Assembly (NCBI GenBank): GCA_964019695.1
Contig: OZ026521.1
Location: forward strand, 29,726,601 to 29,790,600
DNA: 64,000 nt
Source: Loripinus fragilis
Taxonomy: Eukaryota; Mollusca; Bivalvia; Lucinida; Lucinidae
Reading direction: 5' to 3'
The notes under the pieces are model-generated. The model saw nothing but the letters and a program-made list of their open reading frames with translations, was not told the DNA's origin and searched no databases. Below are positions 1 through 11,642 of this stretch, piece by piece. The position numbers and the translations under genes are program-made. The first letter of the stretch is position 1. Each line of letters begins with the position of its first letter.

Positions 1-1024
1 TCCTAATGTCATATTGGCTTTCTTAACTGCGCTAACACATTGTTTTGAAGGTTTCAAGTCATTTGACACAATAATACCCAAGTCAGTCTCTTCTGTTACA
101 GATTGTAAAATTTCACCATTCATACTATAATCACAATATGCATTGTTATGTCCTATATGGAGAACTTTACATTTCTTCAAATTAAATAGCATTTGCCAAT
201 CTTTGGACCATTGACATAAATTGTTTATATCTTGTTGAAGTATATCAATATCCTCTGCTGTCGGAACAGATCTGTAAGCCTTACAATCATCTGCAAACTT
301 CTGGATGTGGCTGGATACCACTGCATCAATGTCATTTACAAAAATCAGAAAAAGTATCGGTCCAAGGACAGAGCCTTGGGGCACACCCGATAAAACGTCC
401 TGTAATCTTGAAAATTTGCCATTCAATACAACCTGTTGCTTGCGATCACATAACCATTCACCAATCCATGCTGCTACATTGCCACTAATACCGTGAGATT
501 CAATTTTATGCAGAAGTCTTTTGTGAGGCACCTTATCAAAGGCTTTGCTAAAGTCAAGATAAATCACATCCAAAGGCTTGCCTTCATCAATTGCTTTAGT
601 AACATCTTCCAGGAATGATAATAAGTTAGTTAAACAAGATTTTCCTTTAGTAAAGCCATGTTGGGACTTTAACAGTAATGTATGTGTATTAAGATGGTTC
701 ACAATATTGTCTCGTAAAATGGATTCAAGAACTTTGCAGATCTGTGACGTTAAGCTTATTGGTCGGTAATTCCCAGGATCCGATTTATCACCTTTCTTAA
801 ATATGGGAGTAACATTGGCATGTTTCCAGTCAGTAGGCACTTGTTTGAGATGAATACTCATATTAAAAATTAAACTTAATGGCTCTGAAATATAATCACA
901 AATGTCCAGCAGAAGTGAGGAGCCAATATTATCAGGTCCAGGCGATTTATACCGTTTCAGTTTCAGCAGGTGTTTTCTGACTAATTCTGGAGAGATATTA
1001 ATGTCTGTAAGTTTTTCTTCAAAA
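1..1024 (-). pseudogene. LINE reverse transcriptase domain, truncated by window edge
   Basis: Minus-strand translation is open from about 1024 to the window start. In order it shows SPGPDNIG, FKKGDK, NYRPISLTS, LDFSKAFDKVPH near 534-556, SGVPQGSVLGPILF near 360-390, and the catalytic FADD box near 288-299, followed by a thumb-like region. These are the ordered RT motifs of CR1/jockey LINEs, with FADD in place of YADD. It is in a different frame from the endonuclease next to it. The C-terminal part lies outside the window. Confidence 0.9.
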
Positions 1025-2240
1025 TTCCTCCTTTGAATTTAACGTTTGAACTTGAAATATTTTCAGTATTCTCTCGTGTAAATGACGATGCAAAGAAAGC
1101 ATTTAACTCTTCAGCCATAAACTTCGAGTCTGAACTAACTTCTCCATTCTGCCCCTTCAGGGGACCAATACTGTCTTTAACTTGCTGTTTGCTCTTTACA
1201 TACTTGTTAAAGGATTTAGAGTCATGTTTTATATTATCTCCTAACTTTTGCTCAAAACGTTGAACAGAGTCTTTAATGAGTTGTTTCACATGTGCTTCAA
1301 CTTCTTTGTACCGATTATAGGTCTGAGGTTCTCTTGTTAATCTATAATTCCTATACAGATGTTTTTTCTTTCGTATTTGTCTGACAATTTCTCTTGTTAT
1401 CCATATTTTCTTATTTGTTTTGGTTCTTCTCTTTTTCATAGGTACATTATTGTTAATGCTGTTATTAAGTAATGTCTTAAATTCATTCCAACTAGAAAAT
1501 GTGTCCTTCCCTTCCAATTTCTGCTTCCAATCAATGTTCAAACTATCCTTAATTCTATCCATATTAGCTTTTTTCCAATCCGGTATTTCCTGTAAATATT
1601 CAGCAACACAAGTCTTAAAATTCAATTCTGCTAATACAAGAACATGATCACTGCTACCAAGTTTACCTACACACTGTAAATTGTCCACCATGTTAGGATC
1701 AGATGAGATAAACAAGTCTAAAATATTATTCTCCCTAGTTGGAAAATTCACATGTTGACATAAGAAATTGTCCATGATTAAGTTCATAAAATCCAAACCA
1801 TCACGTGTTGTATGAAGATTATTCCAGTCAATATTTGGATAATTAAAATCACCCATAATTATTAGGTTTCTATTGCTCAATTCTTGGATACATTTGTAAA
1901 GTTTCTCATTGTTGGTCTCAGTAGAGTTAGGAGATCTATATACAACACCTATTACTGTCTTTTTCCCATCGTTATTAACTACTTCTATCCAAACCGAATT
2001 AGTATAGTCTATACTGTTGTCAGGAACAATTTGAACATAATTAATAGAGTTCTTTATAAGCAATAAGACTCCTCCTCCTCTACCATCCTTTGTGTCGACT
2101 CTATCTTGACGAATAGGTTTATGGTAACCCTCAATACAATATTCATTATCGGAAATTTTTACTATTCAACCATGTCTCTGTTATTCCAATAATATCTGGG
2201 TCATATATATCAACAATAGCTTGAAGTTCAAAATGTTTAT
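981..2240 (-). pseudogene. LINE endonuclease domain (EEP/APE type), frameshifted
   Basis: The open frame 2063-981 encodes about 360 residues. Visible family motifs are VVYRSPN, GDFNYPN (metal-binding Asp/Asn) and a terminal SDH. Upstream, in a different frame, the sequence encodes ITETW (the catalytic Glu motif) and RGGGV, so a frameshift near 2155 separates the first catalytic motif from the rest. After SDH comes a Lys/Arg-rich linker that normally joins the endonuclease to the RT. A second frameshift near 1005-1030 ends this frame just before the RT domain. The endonuclease would nick target DNA to prime reverse transcription; this copy is a relic. Confidence 0.85.
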
Positions 2241-2520
2241 TTACGAGGCTTTGGGCATTTGTATACAAACATTTCAAAGAGTTATCACTATTCTGAATAT
2301 GATTAAAATCACATGAATGTAAACTATTATTACTAAAAACATCTGAATGTAAAAGAGGCGGGGAACTTGCCTTTGAACTGGAACTAGTATTAACATCTAA
2401 ACTAAACTGTAACGTATTTACAGTGTTATTTTGCTGGTTATTTAGTTTTTTTCCATGATTCTATGAGCCCCAGCCAGAGCAGAAGAACCACTTGCCACAG
2501 GCGACTTAATATTGAAGAGT

Positions 2521-3427
2521 GTTTCTTTCCACCATCACCAATCCTATTTGTTTTCCCATTTTGCACATACATGTATATAAATAGAACAAATTTGTTCTAA
2601 AGTAAAGCTGAGCTGTATGCAGTTCCGATTTGTCTTACCTTTTGACGTTTGAACATGCAAGTCTTTGAATTGCGTAAGAAAATTCGTCAAAAAAGTTTTC
2701 GTCAAAAACATTTTTAGCTTTCGTTGTAACCATTCACGTGTTGTTATTTTCAACAACAATGGGTGTTAGTACACAATTACAGTCTTCCGGTTTGGTAGCC
2801 CACGAAAATAGTACCTTTAGAAATTTAGCACTTGCCGTTTCTGGACCCTTTATGGCGTAAATGGGTGCTTTATTCGACTTTAAATGTACATGTGATTCAA
2901 CATTGGTCTATGTTTGTCAGGCTGATGCAGAAAAATGCATCTTTGTGTGGACTATTTTGTCACAGACTCCCCGGTGCACTCCCCAGGTAACGTCTGACAC
3001 GGGTCGGATTTCAGCCCGGATTTTTTGACTGTTCCCCAAAGAACGGAGAATGCTGAGAAAACGAGATTATCAAGGTAGGTTGTCTTTTCACTTTTTTGAT
3101 ACGTGAATGACAGATCTTGCCACTCACAGACAGAAAAAAGTCCAAGCAATGTCCTGGAAAAATTTGCAGATGCTCGAATTCTGCCTTTTTACATGGAGTT
3201 GAATGGGACCGATTAATTGTGCACCGAACCCAATGGTGGCCAAATGAAAGTTTGAAGCGACAGCTACTTTCATTATGGATAATTGGACAGCATGAACACT
3301 AAGATATATTTTTTATAAAAGATTTCAAGTATTTACAGTCTTGGACATTGATTTGGCTCGAAATTGTACAGTAAGACATCTTATATTAAATTTTTAAAAG
3401 TGCGACAGGGGCTTGCATAGGGTTTCT
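2521..3427. other. Intergenic, no gene recognised
   Basis: Only short open frames without recognisable motifs or convincing splice signals are present. The stretch around 2960-3060 is locally more GC-rich, but I cannot assign it. Confidence 0.5.
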
Positions 3428-3545
3428 AGTCGACTCGTACCTAAGTCGACTCGTACCTAAGTCAACTCTCACCCATTTTTGGTCAACTCGTACCTGACCT
3501 TTGGTCAACTCGTACCTATCCCAAGTCAACTCGTACCCGAGTCAA
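3428..3545. repeat. Short tandem repeat, GTCAACTCGTACCT unit, six copies
   Basis: Copies begin near 3429, 3445, 3461, 3482, 3504 and 3525. The first two carry GTCGACTCGTACCT and the rest GTCAACTC-type variants. Spacing is irregular (16-22 bp), with short T-rich or C-rich spacers. Confidence 0.85.
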
Positions 3546-4017
3546 TAAAATGGGTAGGGTAGAGCATGATAGACGTGGGGTTGGTAAGTCTAGGTCCTAA
3601 CAAGCCTTTTCAGACACTAAAGTAAAACATCACAATTCACTATCTGTGCGCTGAGGTTAGGTTCGTGCCAGCCTGTTCAAAGATCCCAACTCTTATGCCT
3701 ATGGGGTGACCTTCTGGGAGCTTGTTCCATCATACATCATCATTACAAATGAGTATTTGCGATCGGACGATGTTCAGGCCAGATCTGGCAAATTCCCTAA
3801 CCTGTTCCTTCTGGGGAGGTGTTCAGAATAGGGCTCCTGCTTAAATGACCAAACACAGTTTTGCTATCTGCGATAAGGCGAGATTCCAGCTAGTTTGTTC
3901 AAGTATTAAAAAAACACCTAAAAATTAGGACCAGTGAGGCTATGATTAGGGCAGTTTCAGATCTGCCTGTTCCAATATCCTGTACCTTTATGTATAATGA
4001 CGCCTCCGCAGGGTCTA
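3546..4017. other. Intergenic, no gene recognised
   Basis: No coding signal. The phrases around 3650-3690 and 3875-3905 (a cagcctgttcaa / cagctagtttgttcaa pattern) look like weakly similar repeat fragments. Confidence 0.4.
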
Positions 4018-4798
4018 TATATAAATACTATGTTCTGTTATTTGAGTTGCTGTATTATTTACAAATGCATTAACTTTTATACATCTTAGAACTGAAATAT
4101 GCAGCAGTCACCAAAAAAGTTCAATACTTCGCATATAGAAATCTGGTAAAATGTTTTACATAGAAAGGATGATAGCAATGATAAGGAATCCATACAATCC
4201 AATACCACACGATACTCCAGACATCATAAGGAAATGTGGCAACAACACAAGTTAGCAAAACTGCATAGTAAGGTATGCTATGATGGCAAAAAATGAAGAA
4301 ATAATTTTACATCTGGCATTTTTACTTTTCCAATTATATATAGGCCTCATTGAGATAAAACCTGTCGTCATGGTTTTGGACCATCAAAGGCAATTACCAG
4401 CTTGCTCACCACACAGTCTGATCAGGGCCTTTGTTACTTTGCTTAATTGATAGTATATCTAAACTTGCTGCGATTGAAATTTTAAGTTCTAGTTAGTCCC
4501 TGCATGTAGTTGGGAGACTGGTTTGATGCTCCCTTTGTCCGAAACCCCGAAGTCTGGCTTGTTTATTTGAGGCCTGTAAACTTATATGTATTTAATTTCT
4601 CATTAACCCTTTCTTGCTTGGAATAATAATATGTACATGTATCTTGACACGGGAATGTGTCACAAACAAGATGGCAACTCTTGTTTTATTACTTTGCAAA
4701 TTATCTGCCCTTTTGAATTATTTCCTCATTTATCTTTCCCTTGATTATGGAGTCTACACTGTGAGGGACAGCACATTCGCCAAATATTCGCTACAGTG
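4018..4798. repeat. Duplicated block, copy 1 (left part)
   Basis: This block closely matches 5790-6635 over most of its length, starting at an AAATACT(A/C)TGTTCT motif and sharing long identical runs such as the stretch around 4150-4260. Inside it, 4170-4260 resembles the reverse strand of the Penelope-like tail family, and about 4340-4580 resembles the GGGCC-type MITE. So it is a composite of older repeats that was later duplicated. Confidence 0.85.
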
Positions 4799-4800
4799 TA

Positions 4801-5164
4801 AGGCCATCCTTAAAAATATATTTGTTTGCTGTGCTCCTACCCATCAATCTCAGTTTGGATAGGAAGTAGGTATTTTTTTGTATTTTTTTTTAGAAATACA
4901 GCATAATTTTATGACCTTACTATCACTTTTAGAGGTCTACAAATGCTGTACATGTATATAAGGTAAGAATGCATATAATAAGAGTCTCTGTAACCTTTCT
5001 TCAATTAAAATCGTCTTTTAGTCATTTTAAAGAAGTATTTGTTAAAAGAATTTAGAGTAAAAATTAAAAAAAAATTCTCAGAAAGGCAATAAATTTTTTT
5101 GGGTAGGGCCTGTTTTGGGTGGGTAGGTAGGACATGGCAAACCAACATTTTTTTAAGGTTAGCC
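4801..5164. mobile_element. 364-bp TIR element (MITE) inserted in copy 1 of the duplicated block
   Basis: The left end AGGCCATCCTTAAAAATATA matches the reverse complement of the right end over about 29 bp (24 of 29 by eye). TA flanks both sides (4799-4800 and 5165-5166). The equivalent place in copy 2, near 6640, reads straight through from CTACAG to AAACAAG, so it serves as an empty site. No transposase is present. TA duplication suggests a Tc1/mariner-type or other TA-targeting mobiliser; the family is not identified. Confidence 0.75.
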
Positions 5165-5575
5165 TAAACAAGATTTTCCGAGATCTATTCGCAGCATTAT
5201 CGCTGCTTGTTCGCAGGATATTCACAATTATTGTTCGCTACATATTCGCAACAGCGATTTTTCCTTTTAATTAAAATATTCGCAGAATATTCACAGAATA
5301 TTCGCAGAATATTCGCTGCATATTTAATTAACATATTTAAATGAATGTTCGCCACATATTCGCAGAATATTCGCAGGCTGTTAACTATAAGTATTCGCTG
5401 CAGACCTAATTTGCATGTGAAAAATGAACATCTCGCGAATATTCCGCGAATACTGGTCTGCCATATATGGTTATGTTTACCGATTATTCGCAGAGTATTT
5501 GCTAGTTGTTCGCCAAAATCAGATACAAATTGTACAGTTTGTCTGAATCCTTTCTGTATAGTTAGGTACATGAAG
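5165..5575. repeat. ATTCGC-rich degenerate repeat (duplicated block copy 1, right part)
   Basis: Short words such as ATATTCGCAGA and GTTCGC recur many times, and ATATTCGC and its complement appear in both orientations. It matches 6640-7000 and continues the duplicated block after the MITE insertion. Open frames across it arise from the low-complexity repeat. Confidence 0.75.
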
Positions 5576-5789
5576 GTTGTTTACCATTCAGATTAAACTG
5601 CTCACGATTTGCATCTGTCATCAGCTTGGGTTAGCAGTTGCAAGACCAGAGCGAAGCACTACATTCTCCTTGGTTAGTTATTTAACCCGATAAAAGATAT
5701 ATTTTTTGGGTTTTCATGTGATTTTTTAGCCTCCATATACAGAACCGCCAGCTCTGTTTATGAAGTTTCATACCCGTGATAATAAGTGT

Positions 5790-7000
5790 ATTGTTATAAA
5801 TACTCTGTTCTATTATTTGAGTTGCTGTATTATTTACAAATGCATTAATTTTTATACATCTATATCTTAGAACTGAAAATGATATATTTGTCTATACTGT
5901 ACCTGTGCAGCAGTCACCAAAAAAGTTCAATACTTCACACACAGAAATCTTGTAAAATGTTTTACATAGAAAGGAAGATAGCAATGATAAGGAATCCATA
6001 CAATCCAGTACCACACGATACTCCAGACATCATAAGGAAATGTGACAAGAACACAAGTTAGCAAAACTGGATAGTAAGGTATGCTATGCTAGCAAAAAAT
6101 GAAGAAATAATTTTACATCTGGCATTTTTACTATAGGCCTCAACAAGAGAAAGCCTGTCGTCATGGTTTTGGACCTTCAACGGCAATTACTGGCTTGCAC
6201 ATCCACGCAGTCTGATCAGGGCCTTTGTTACTATTCACTTATCTGATAGTGTGTCCAAATTTGCTGCAAGTGAAATATTAAGTTCTAGTTAGTCCCTGCA
6301 TGTAGCTGGGAGGCTGGTTTGATGCTCCCTTTGTCATAAACCCTTAAGTCTGGCTTGTTTATTTGAGGCCTGTAAACTTATATGTAGTTAGTCCTAGGTT
6401 TTTTGTTTGTGGGGGGAGGGGTGGGGGGGGGCTAGATTTCTCATTCACTCCATCTAGCTTGTAATAATAATATGTACATGTATCTGGACAGGAGAATGTG
6501 TCACAAACAAGATGGAGAACTCTTGTTTTATTACTTTGCAAATTACCTGAACTTTTTAATTATTGCCTCATTATCTTTTCCTTAATTATGGAGTTCACAC
6601 TGTAGGGGAAAGAACATTCCCCAAATATCCCCTACAGCGGAAACAAGATTTTCTGAGATCATATTTGCAGCGGCTTGTTCGCAGGCTATTCGAAATTATT
6701 GTTCCCTACATATTTGCTACAGCTTTTTTTACTTTTAATTAAAATGTTCGCAGAATATTCGCAGAATGAGCGTAGGATATTCGCAGTATATTTTATCAAC
6801 AGATTTAAATGCATGTTCGCGGAATATTCGCGGAAGTGTTCGCGGCAGACCTAATTTGCATGTGAAAAGTGAACATCTCGCGAACATTCCGCGAATACTG
6901 GTCAGCCATATAAGGTTATGATTACCGAGCAATCCCAGAGTATTCACAGAGTATTCGCAGAGTATTCGCTAGCTGTTCGCGAAAATTGTTTGCGGCAGTG
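5790..7000. repeat. Duplicated block, copy 2
   Basis: Second copy of 4018-5530, lacking the 364-bp insertion. The ATTCGC-rich part is 6640-7000. A G-run near 6411-6432 and scattered substitutions distinguish it from copy 1. Confidence 0.85.
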
Positions 7001-7310
7001 CATTTTTTTCCGTAAGGGTAGTTTAAATTAATAAAGTGTTTAAAGGAAATTGTTGACGGACGACGGACATCCTATGATCACAATAGCTCACCTTGAGCCT
7101 ATACAATTGACTAGTAGTACTTAGTACATAACAATTGGTGACTTGCAGTGCTCTGGAAGAATGTGGGTGGGGGATTTGTGTTAAACACATCTGTTTTACT
7201 TATTTAGATAATTGTACAGCTACCTAGATTCTGGGTCAGTCTCTCAATGTATTGCAGTAATCTCATCAGCGCAAAAATATTTACTGTTCATACTAAGGTC
7301 AATATCTTAC
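7001..7310. other. Intergenic, nothing recognised
   Basis: No coding, RNA or repeat signal that I can support. Confidence 0.4.
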
Positions 7311-7493
7311 CTCATTTATCACCATTCAGCATCTTCAGCTGAGGGACCAAACTGCCTGCGGTGTCCCTCTTGTCAGTGAAGTATGTGTTCATCATAGAAG
7401 CCTCTACAGCCTCCTGGCTACTGATAGCCATACTTATCCTGCAATTCTGGAATGACTTGGACTGCTGGATGGCAGCTGTTGCATGTTGATGCT
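7311..7493 (-). CDS. Orphan exon candidate, unknown protein
   Basis: I do not recognise this sequence. It has a good acceptor (TTCTTCAG before 7493) and a good donor (GTAAGA from 7310). One phase stays open for 60 codons with balanced codon use, unlike its AT-rich flanks. The translation contains AAIQQSKSFQNCR, ISSQEAVEASMMN and TDKRDTAGS, and a TGA stop falls one base before the donor. It could be a last coding exon followed by a 3' UTR intron, or a fragment of a decayed gene. No partner exon was found nearby. Confidence 0.3.
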
Positions 7494-8025
7494 CTGAAGA
7501 ACATTTAAATATAAACAAAGTCCTGCTGAGTCTGGATTTATCCTTTTTTTCAAATACATGTACTGTCAATTAAGATCAGCTGGTGTCTGTGGAGCTATCC
7601 GAGCAAAATCCTTACTGTTTTTCAGTCTGAAAATATACAAGGCCCCATATTAGGTCAGGGAAAACAGTGTTCAATCTAAAGCCTTTGACCCCTTGCTGAA
7701 AAGCTAGAGTGGGCCATCTATTACATTGTATGTGGATGGGGAAATATTGAGTTATATTATCACGTGAAATCAAATGAATATCACCCAGATTTCCAAGATT
7801 GAACAATGGAAAAGTATTATTAGGCCAAATATTCAGCTATGAAAATCTTAAATGGATCAGGGTGATTTCAAAAATAATGCATCCATTTCTATAATCAATG
7901 TTTATAGACTATCTAAATCAGATTTATTGTTAAAATTAATTAAGATATGTTATTAATGTTTTTCTTAGTTTCATCGCTTTAGAATGTTCCGTTCAAAAAT
8001 TACATGGAAAAATGTCATCCAAATT
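7494..8025. other. Intergenic, nothing recognised
   Basis: AT-rich. The short minus-strand open frame at 7612-7806 shows no family motif or convincing splice context. Confidence 0.4.
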
Positions 8026-9614
8026 GTCACAAGGGTAACACTTTTTTGCGACATTTTTTCCCTTACCTTCAATTCAACTGTAAATTGTATTAAACACTAT
8101 TCATGTATAGTCAAATGGTGAATTGCAGTTGAAATATAGCATAAAAGCTGTAGGAAAACAATCTTTTCATCTTTTTTAAACCAGATAAATCGGAAATTTG
8201 TAACCTTTTATAAACACACCCTTTCAAATTTTTATCATACAGAATTTCATATGATTGGAGTAAAGTGAATTGCCTCATAAAATATACAAAGTTTTATTCA
8301 AAAGGAATGCTGTTTTAATGACTAGCTGTCTTTAAGCTTTCTAAAGGAACCAACTTGCCTATAAAACAACAAGTATGATTTTATGTAGCCAGTACTGAAT
8401 AAAACCACCCAGATATGTCACAAGTGTAACATTTAAGGTTTCAACCATCAGCATTTCATTTTGTTTTGCATTTCATAGCTTTTTTGCTGTTTTTCTGGTC
8501 AAGGGAGCCCCCAAAAAACATTATGAGGAATTGTGGTGAAATCCTTAAGCTGCTGACTTTGTGGCATGATTTTAACTGATGTCACAAGTGTAACACATTT
8601 TAGGAATATGTGATAAATGCATATACATGGCAAATCTTAAATGAAATATTACTTATTTGGTCTTTTTAATAATTCTTGAATGCAGAAATATAATTTAAAC
8701 ACAACAAAAAGTCAACAACTTCACCAAATGTGTAGTCAATACTAGTTATGGTCCAGCAGGAATGATACTTCCTCAAGCCCATATACTAGTTTCATTATGA
8801 AGCTGGCCATCCTTGAGCTACATTCTGGGATAGGAATCATGCTAAATTCAACACTGAAGAAATCAGACAATCTTAAACCAGACTATAACTTGATTTAGAC
8901 AGGTATACTTTAAAATGTGATTTGTGTCACAAGTGTAACATATATTATGGATTGAATTCATCTCACTTTTTCCTGTGTTTGGTCAAAGGATGATCTATTC
9001 AACAATTAATTTGATATATTTTGGTATTTAGGGTAGTTATTCACTCTTACGATACAAAGAAAACACAAAATGGTGTAAACAAAAAGGATAAAATTATGCA
9101 CTCACAAGGAGGGAAAGGTATTTTTTCACAATTCAAAAAATAATTACAGGAATTTATTGAAGAAAACCAAAAAAGATGCTAAGTTGTACATACTATAGTA
9201 GGTTACATAAAGTATAAGAGATAAGAAAAGACAAAAGGGTCATAATCAGTTCCTTTGTTTGCTTGTCACAAGTGTAACACAATTATTTCTTTCTATTTAA
9301 GCCTTAAATTTGTTACAGATTCTTTAGAATTGCAAAAATGGTATCAATCAAATCATTCAATTGATAATTTATCCCACAATGAGTGCTGTCAAATGTTTTC
9401 TGATCATTAACATTTTATAACGCCTTACTATGCTTAATAAACAAATCTGAATAGTTCATTTTTTAAAGTCTTGTGCTAAAAAAAGGGAATTGATTTATGT
9501 TTTGATACATTTTAATCAATTTCCATGAAGCCAATTCACTTCATCCTATATCTATAAGAGATAAAAAATTCAAAGAAGAAACTCCCTCTTCTGATTTTGT
9601 CACAAGTGTAACAC
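8026..9614. repeat. Six spaced copies of GTCACAAGTGTAACAC in AT-rich DNA
   Basis: Copies start at 8026 (one base different), 8417, 8581, 8926, 9265 and 9599. The last four are 334-345 bp apart. The core GTCACAAGTGTAAC is nearly palindromic (GTnACA, two bases, TGTnAC). A second shared word, ATAAGAGATAA, lies about 50 bp before copies 5 and 6. This suggests a strongly diverged tandem repeat of about 340 bp in which only the core is kept, or a row of protein-binding sites. No gene is visible here. Confidence 0.75.
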
Positions 9615-10487
9615 ATTCCATTACCAACATATGTTATTGTGTTTAATATGTTTTATATCCTATATATTCAAATGAAATTTGTTCTATGTTTTTCATATAC
9701 CCTACTTGTTATCTAAGAACAATTTTTAACAAAAATCATGCTTATTATTTAAATTAGAAAAACTTTTTCCTCTACACAGTGAAAATCCAGGGGTGTATTT
9801 TCACATAAAATTTTATTAAAAGTGCAAATTTTGAGCGAAAGATTAAATTTTACTTTGAAAATGTGTATACATAACTACTTCATCAGTTCATGAAAGAATA
9901 TTTACAATTCTGCATACCTGTGTTGTTTATAATCAAGCTAAGTGTAGCTTATAGAATTGTAAAAAAATAAGGAAAAAATGATTAAAGTATTAAATTTAAA
10001 GCATTGTCCTAAATTTTATTCTTAAACCAGTATTTGTTTCTGAAATTTTGATGTTCCCTGGTTAAGAGGATGTAAAAAAGATAATGATAGAGCAATTTTG
10101 AAATTTGACCCCCAATGTCACACTTCGGATGCATTTTTTTTTTTAAATCACCCATCAGCGGTTTCAATTGGATCAAATATTATATTTTATTCAAATTAAT
10201 TTGTACATGTATGGTATATACAGCTTGAAACAATAAGATAAGGAAAAAAACACTAGAATTCCGAGAATCGGATGTGTCGCCTGGCCAAACAGAAGTCAAT
10301 CAAGGCAAATTTGTCGAATTTATATTCCGGGCGAAGGGTTACTTTAGAGAAACTTATAAATGACAAAATATAAAACGTCAAAAACGCAAGGAAGGCACTC
10401 TCGCGGAAACACTGCTGATATGGGTACAGGGAATAAGGGATTGCCCCTCCTCCCCCCCCCCCCCCCTGTAAAAAGTTGGACCCCTCC
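9615..10487. other. AT-rich intergenic, poly-C run at 10450-10466
   Basis: No coding signal. A homopolymer C tract sits just before the hAT-like element. Confidence 0.4.
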
Positions 10488-11642
10488 CAGTGGCGTAGCT
10501 TCCTTTAGGCCATGTAGGCCATGTAGGCCGCGGCCTACACTTTTTCAGAAAGTAAAAAAAATATAAACGCCAAAAATGCAACAAAATGGAGGGGGGAGGG
10601 GGTAGGGGGTAGGGGGTGAGTAAATCAGAAAGATATTCCAAATTATCCTGATATCAGACATCACCGAAGAACGGTTGTTTGCGTTCCAGGACGAGCTGTC
10701 ACGTGATGTTGCTAGCCAACCCAATAGGAAATGAACCATCGCACGAAGCTTTGCAACCTGTATAATTGCATTTTCACCATAATTGGAGTCCTTTTGACCA
10801 TGCCACCGACGTCTGCAACATGCCAAAGGTAGCATGAAAAGAATTAAAAACTACTTGCGCTCAACAATGATGTCTGCCAGGCTGTCCTTCGTAGCGATGA
10901 TCTACAGACACTCGATGTTGACAGGGTGATAAACATGTTTGCGTCAGACAAATTTAATGCAGAAAATTAGTTTTTTTTTCTAAGTTGGCTTGTGATTAAT
11001 AGTTTTGTTGCTACCTGCATTTAGATATTGAAACTTGATGTCGCTTGTTTTTCAACATACATGTACAGTACATTGTATCTTTTATTTGGGATGATCATTA
11101 CAATGTCACGTCTTCTTGCTATGTAGGCTCCTATAAGCCTTCTAACCCTTAAAGCACCAGCCAAAGACTGCAAATGAAAGACGCGTCTGCCTAAGTCCTC
11201 TGTTGCATATATTTGCTAATATTATTGACTACTGTCAGTATTGAGGCAAACAGTGTAGACCCAGATCTGGATCTCTCACTGTTTGTCGAAGACGCTTGTA
11301 AAACAATTCAGCAGATGAGAAAGCGGACTACTTTTGTAGTGATTGGCCATTTAATGGTTAAAAGAGTATGATACCTGTCCCTGACTCCCAGGTCGATGAT
11401 TTTGTTTTTGCATTTCAGCACCGTAAGTTGATCAAACTTGATAAGCATATTAGGCCATATGGGCGATGATGGTGATAACTACCTGTAATTTCTAACAATC
11501 ACATGAACGCATTTATAAGTGCGAAATAATCGCAAAATCCATATTTGGACAGTCTAGGACCGAAAATTTTTCTGGGGGAGCATGCCCCCAGACCCCCCTA
11601 CCATTAGGCCTACACATTCATTGAAGCCAAGCTACGCCCCTG
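10488..11642. mobile_element. hAT-like non-autonomous element with CAGnGGCGTAGCTT ends
   Basis: The left end CAGTGGCGTAGCTT and the right end AAGCTACGCCCCTG are inverted complements with one mismatch. The sub-terminal GGCCGCGGCCTACAC and TTAGGCCTACACATTC segments are also partly inverted. CAGnGGCGTAG ends are typical of hAT elements. An 8-bp target duplication is not clear, because both flanks are CCTCCC-rich. No transposase is seen. A CAAACAGTG-type inverted-repeat fragment lies inside at about 11150-11350. Confidence 0.7.
11150..11350. repeat. CAAACAGTG/CACTGTTTG inverted-repeat element
   Basis: The phrases GGCAAACAGTGTAGACCCAG and CTCACTGTTTG face each other inside a roughly 200-bp unit that starts and ends with GTCTGC-like or GCGGAC-like words. 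Relatives lie at 30290-30380, 42030-42235, 47425-47500, 60930-60980 and 63640-63840. Confidence 0.6.

Larger units (their letters stand above)
1..2520 (-). mobile_element. CR1/jockey-like non-LTR retrotransposon (LINE), partial
   Basis: Read on the minus strand, this block encodes an apurinic-type endonuclease followed by a reverse transcriptase, the order of a LINE ORF2. The element runs off the start of the window, so the end of the RT domain and the 3' tail are not seen. At least two frameshifts (near 2155 and 1005-1030) break the reading frame, so this copy cannot make a full ORF2 protein. CR1/jockey-type is inferred from the overall motif set. The sequence from about 2250 to 2520 is probably the region before the endonuclease, but I see no recognisable ORF1 domain there. 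Confidence 0.9.

Noticed and set aside
3428..3545. CRISPR array
   Set aside because: Repeats are 14 bp with uneven 2-8 bp spacers in a eukaryotic context; not CRISPR.
5197..5571. 124-codon open frame on the minus strand
   Set aside because: Produced by ATTCGC-type repeats that read as repeated RIFCEY-like words; no gene features.
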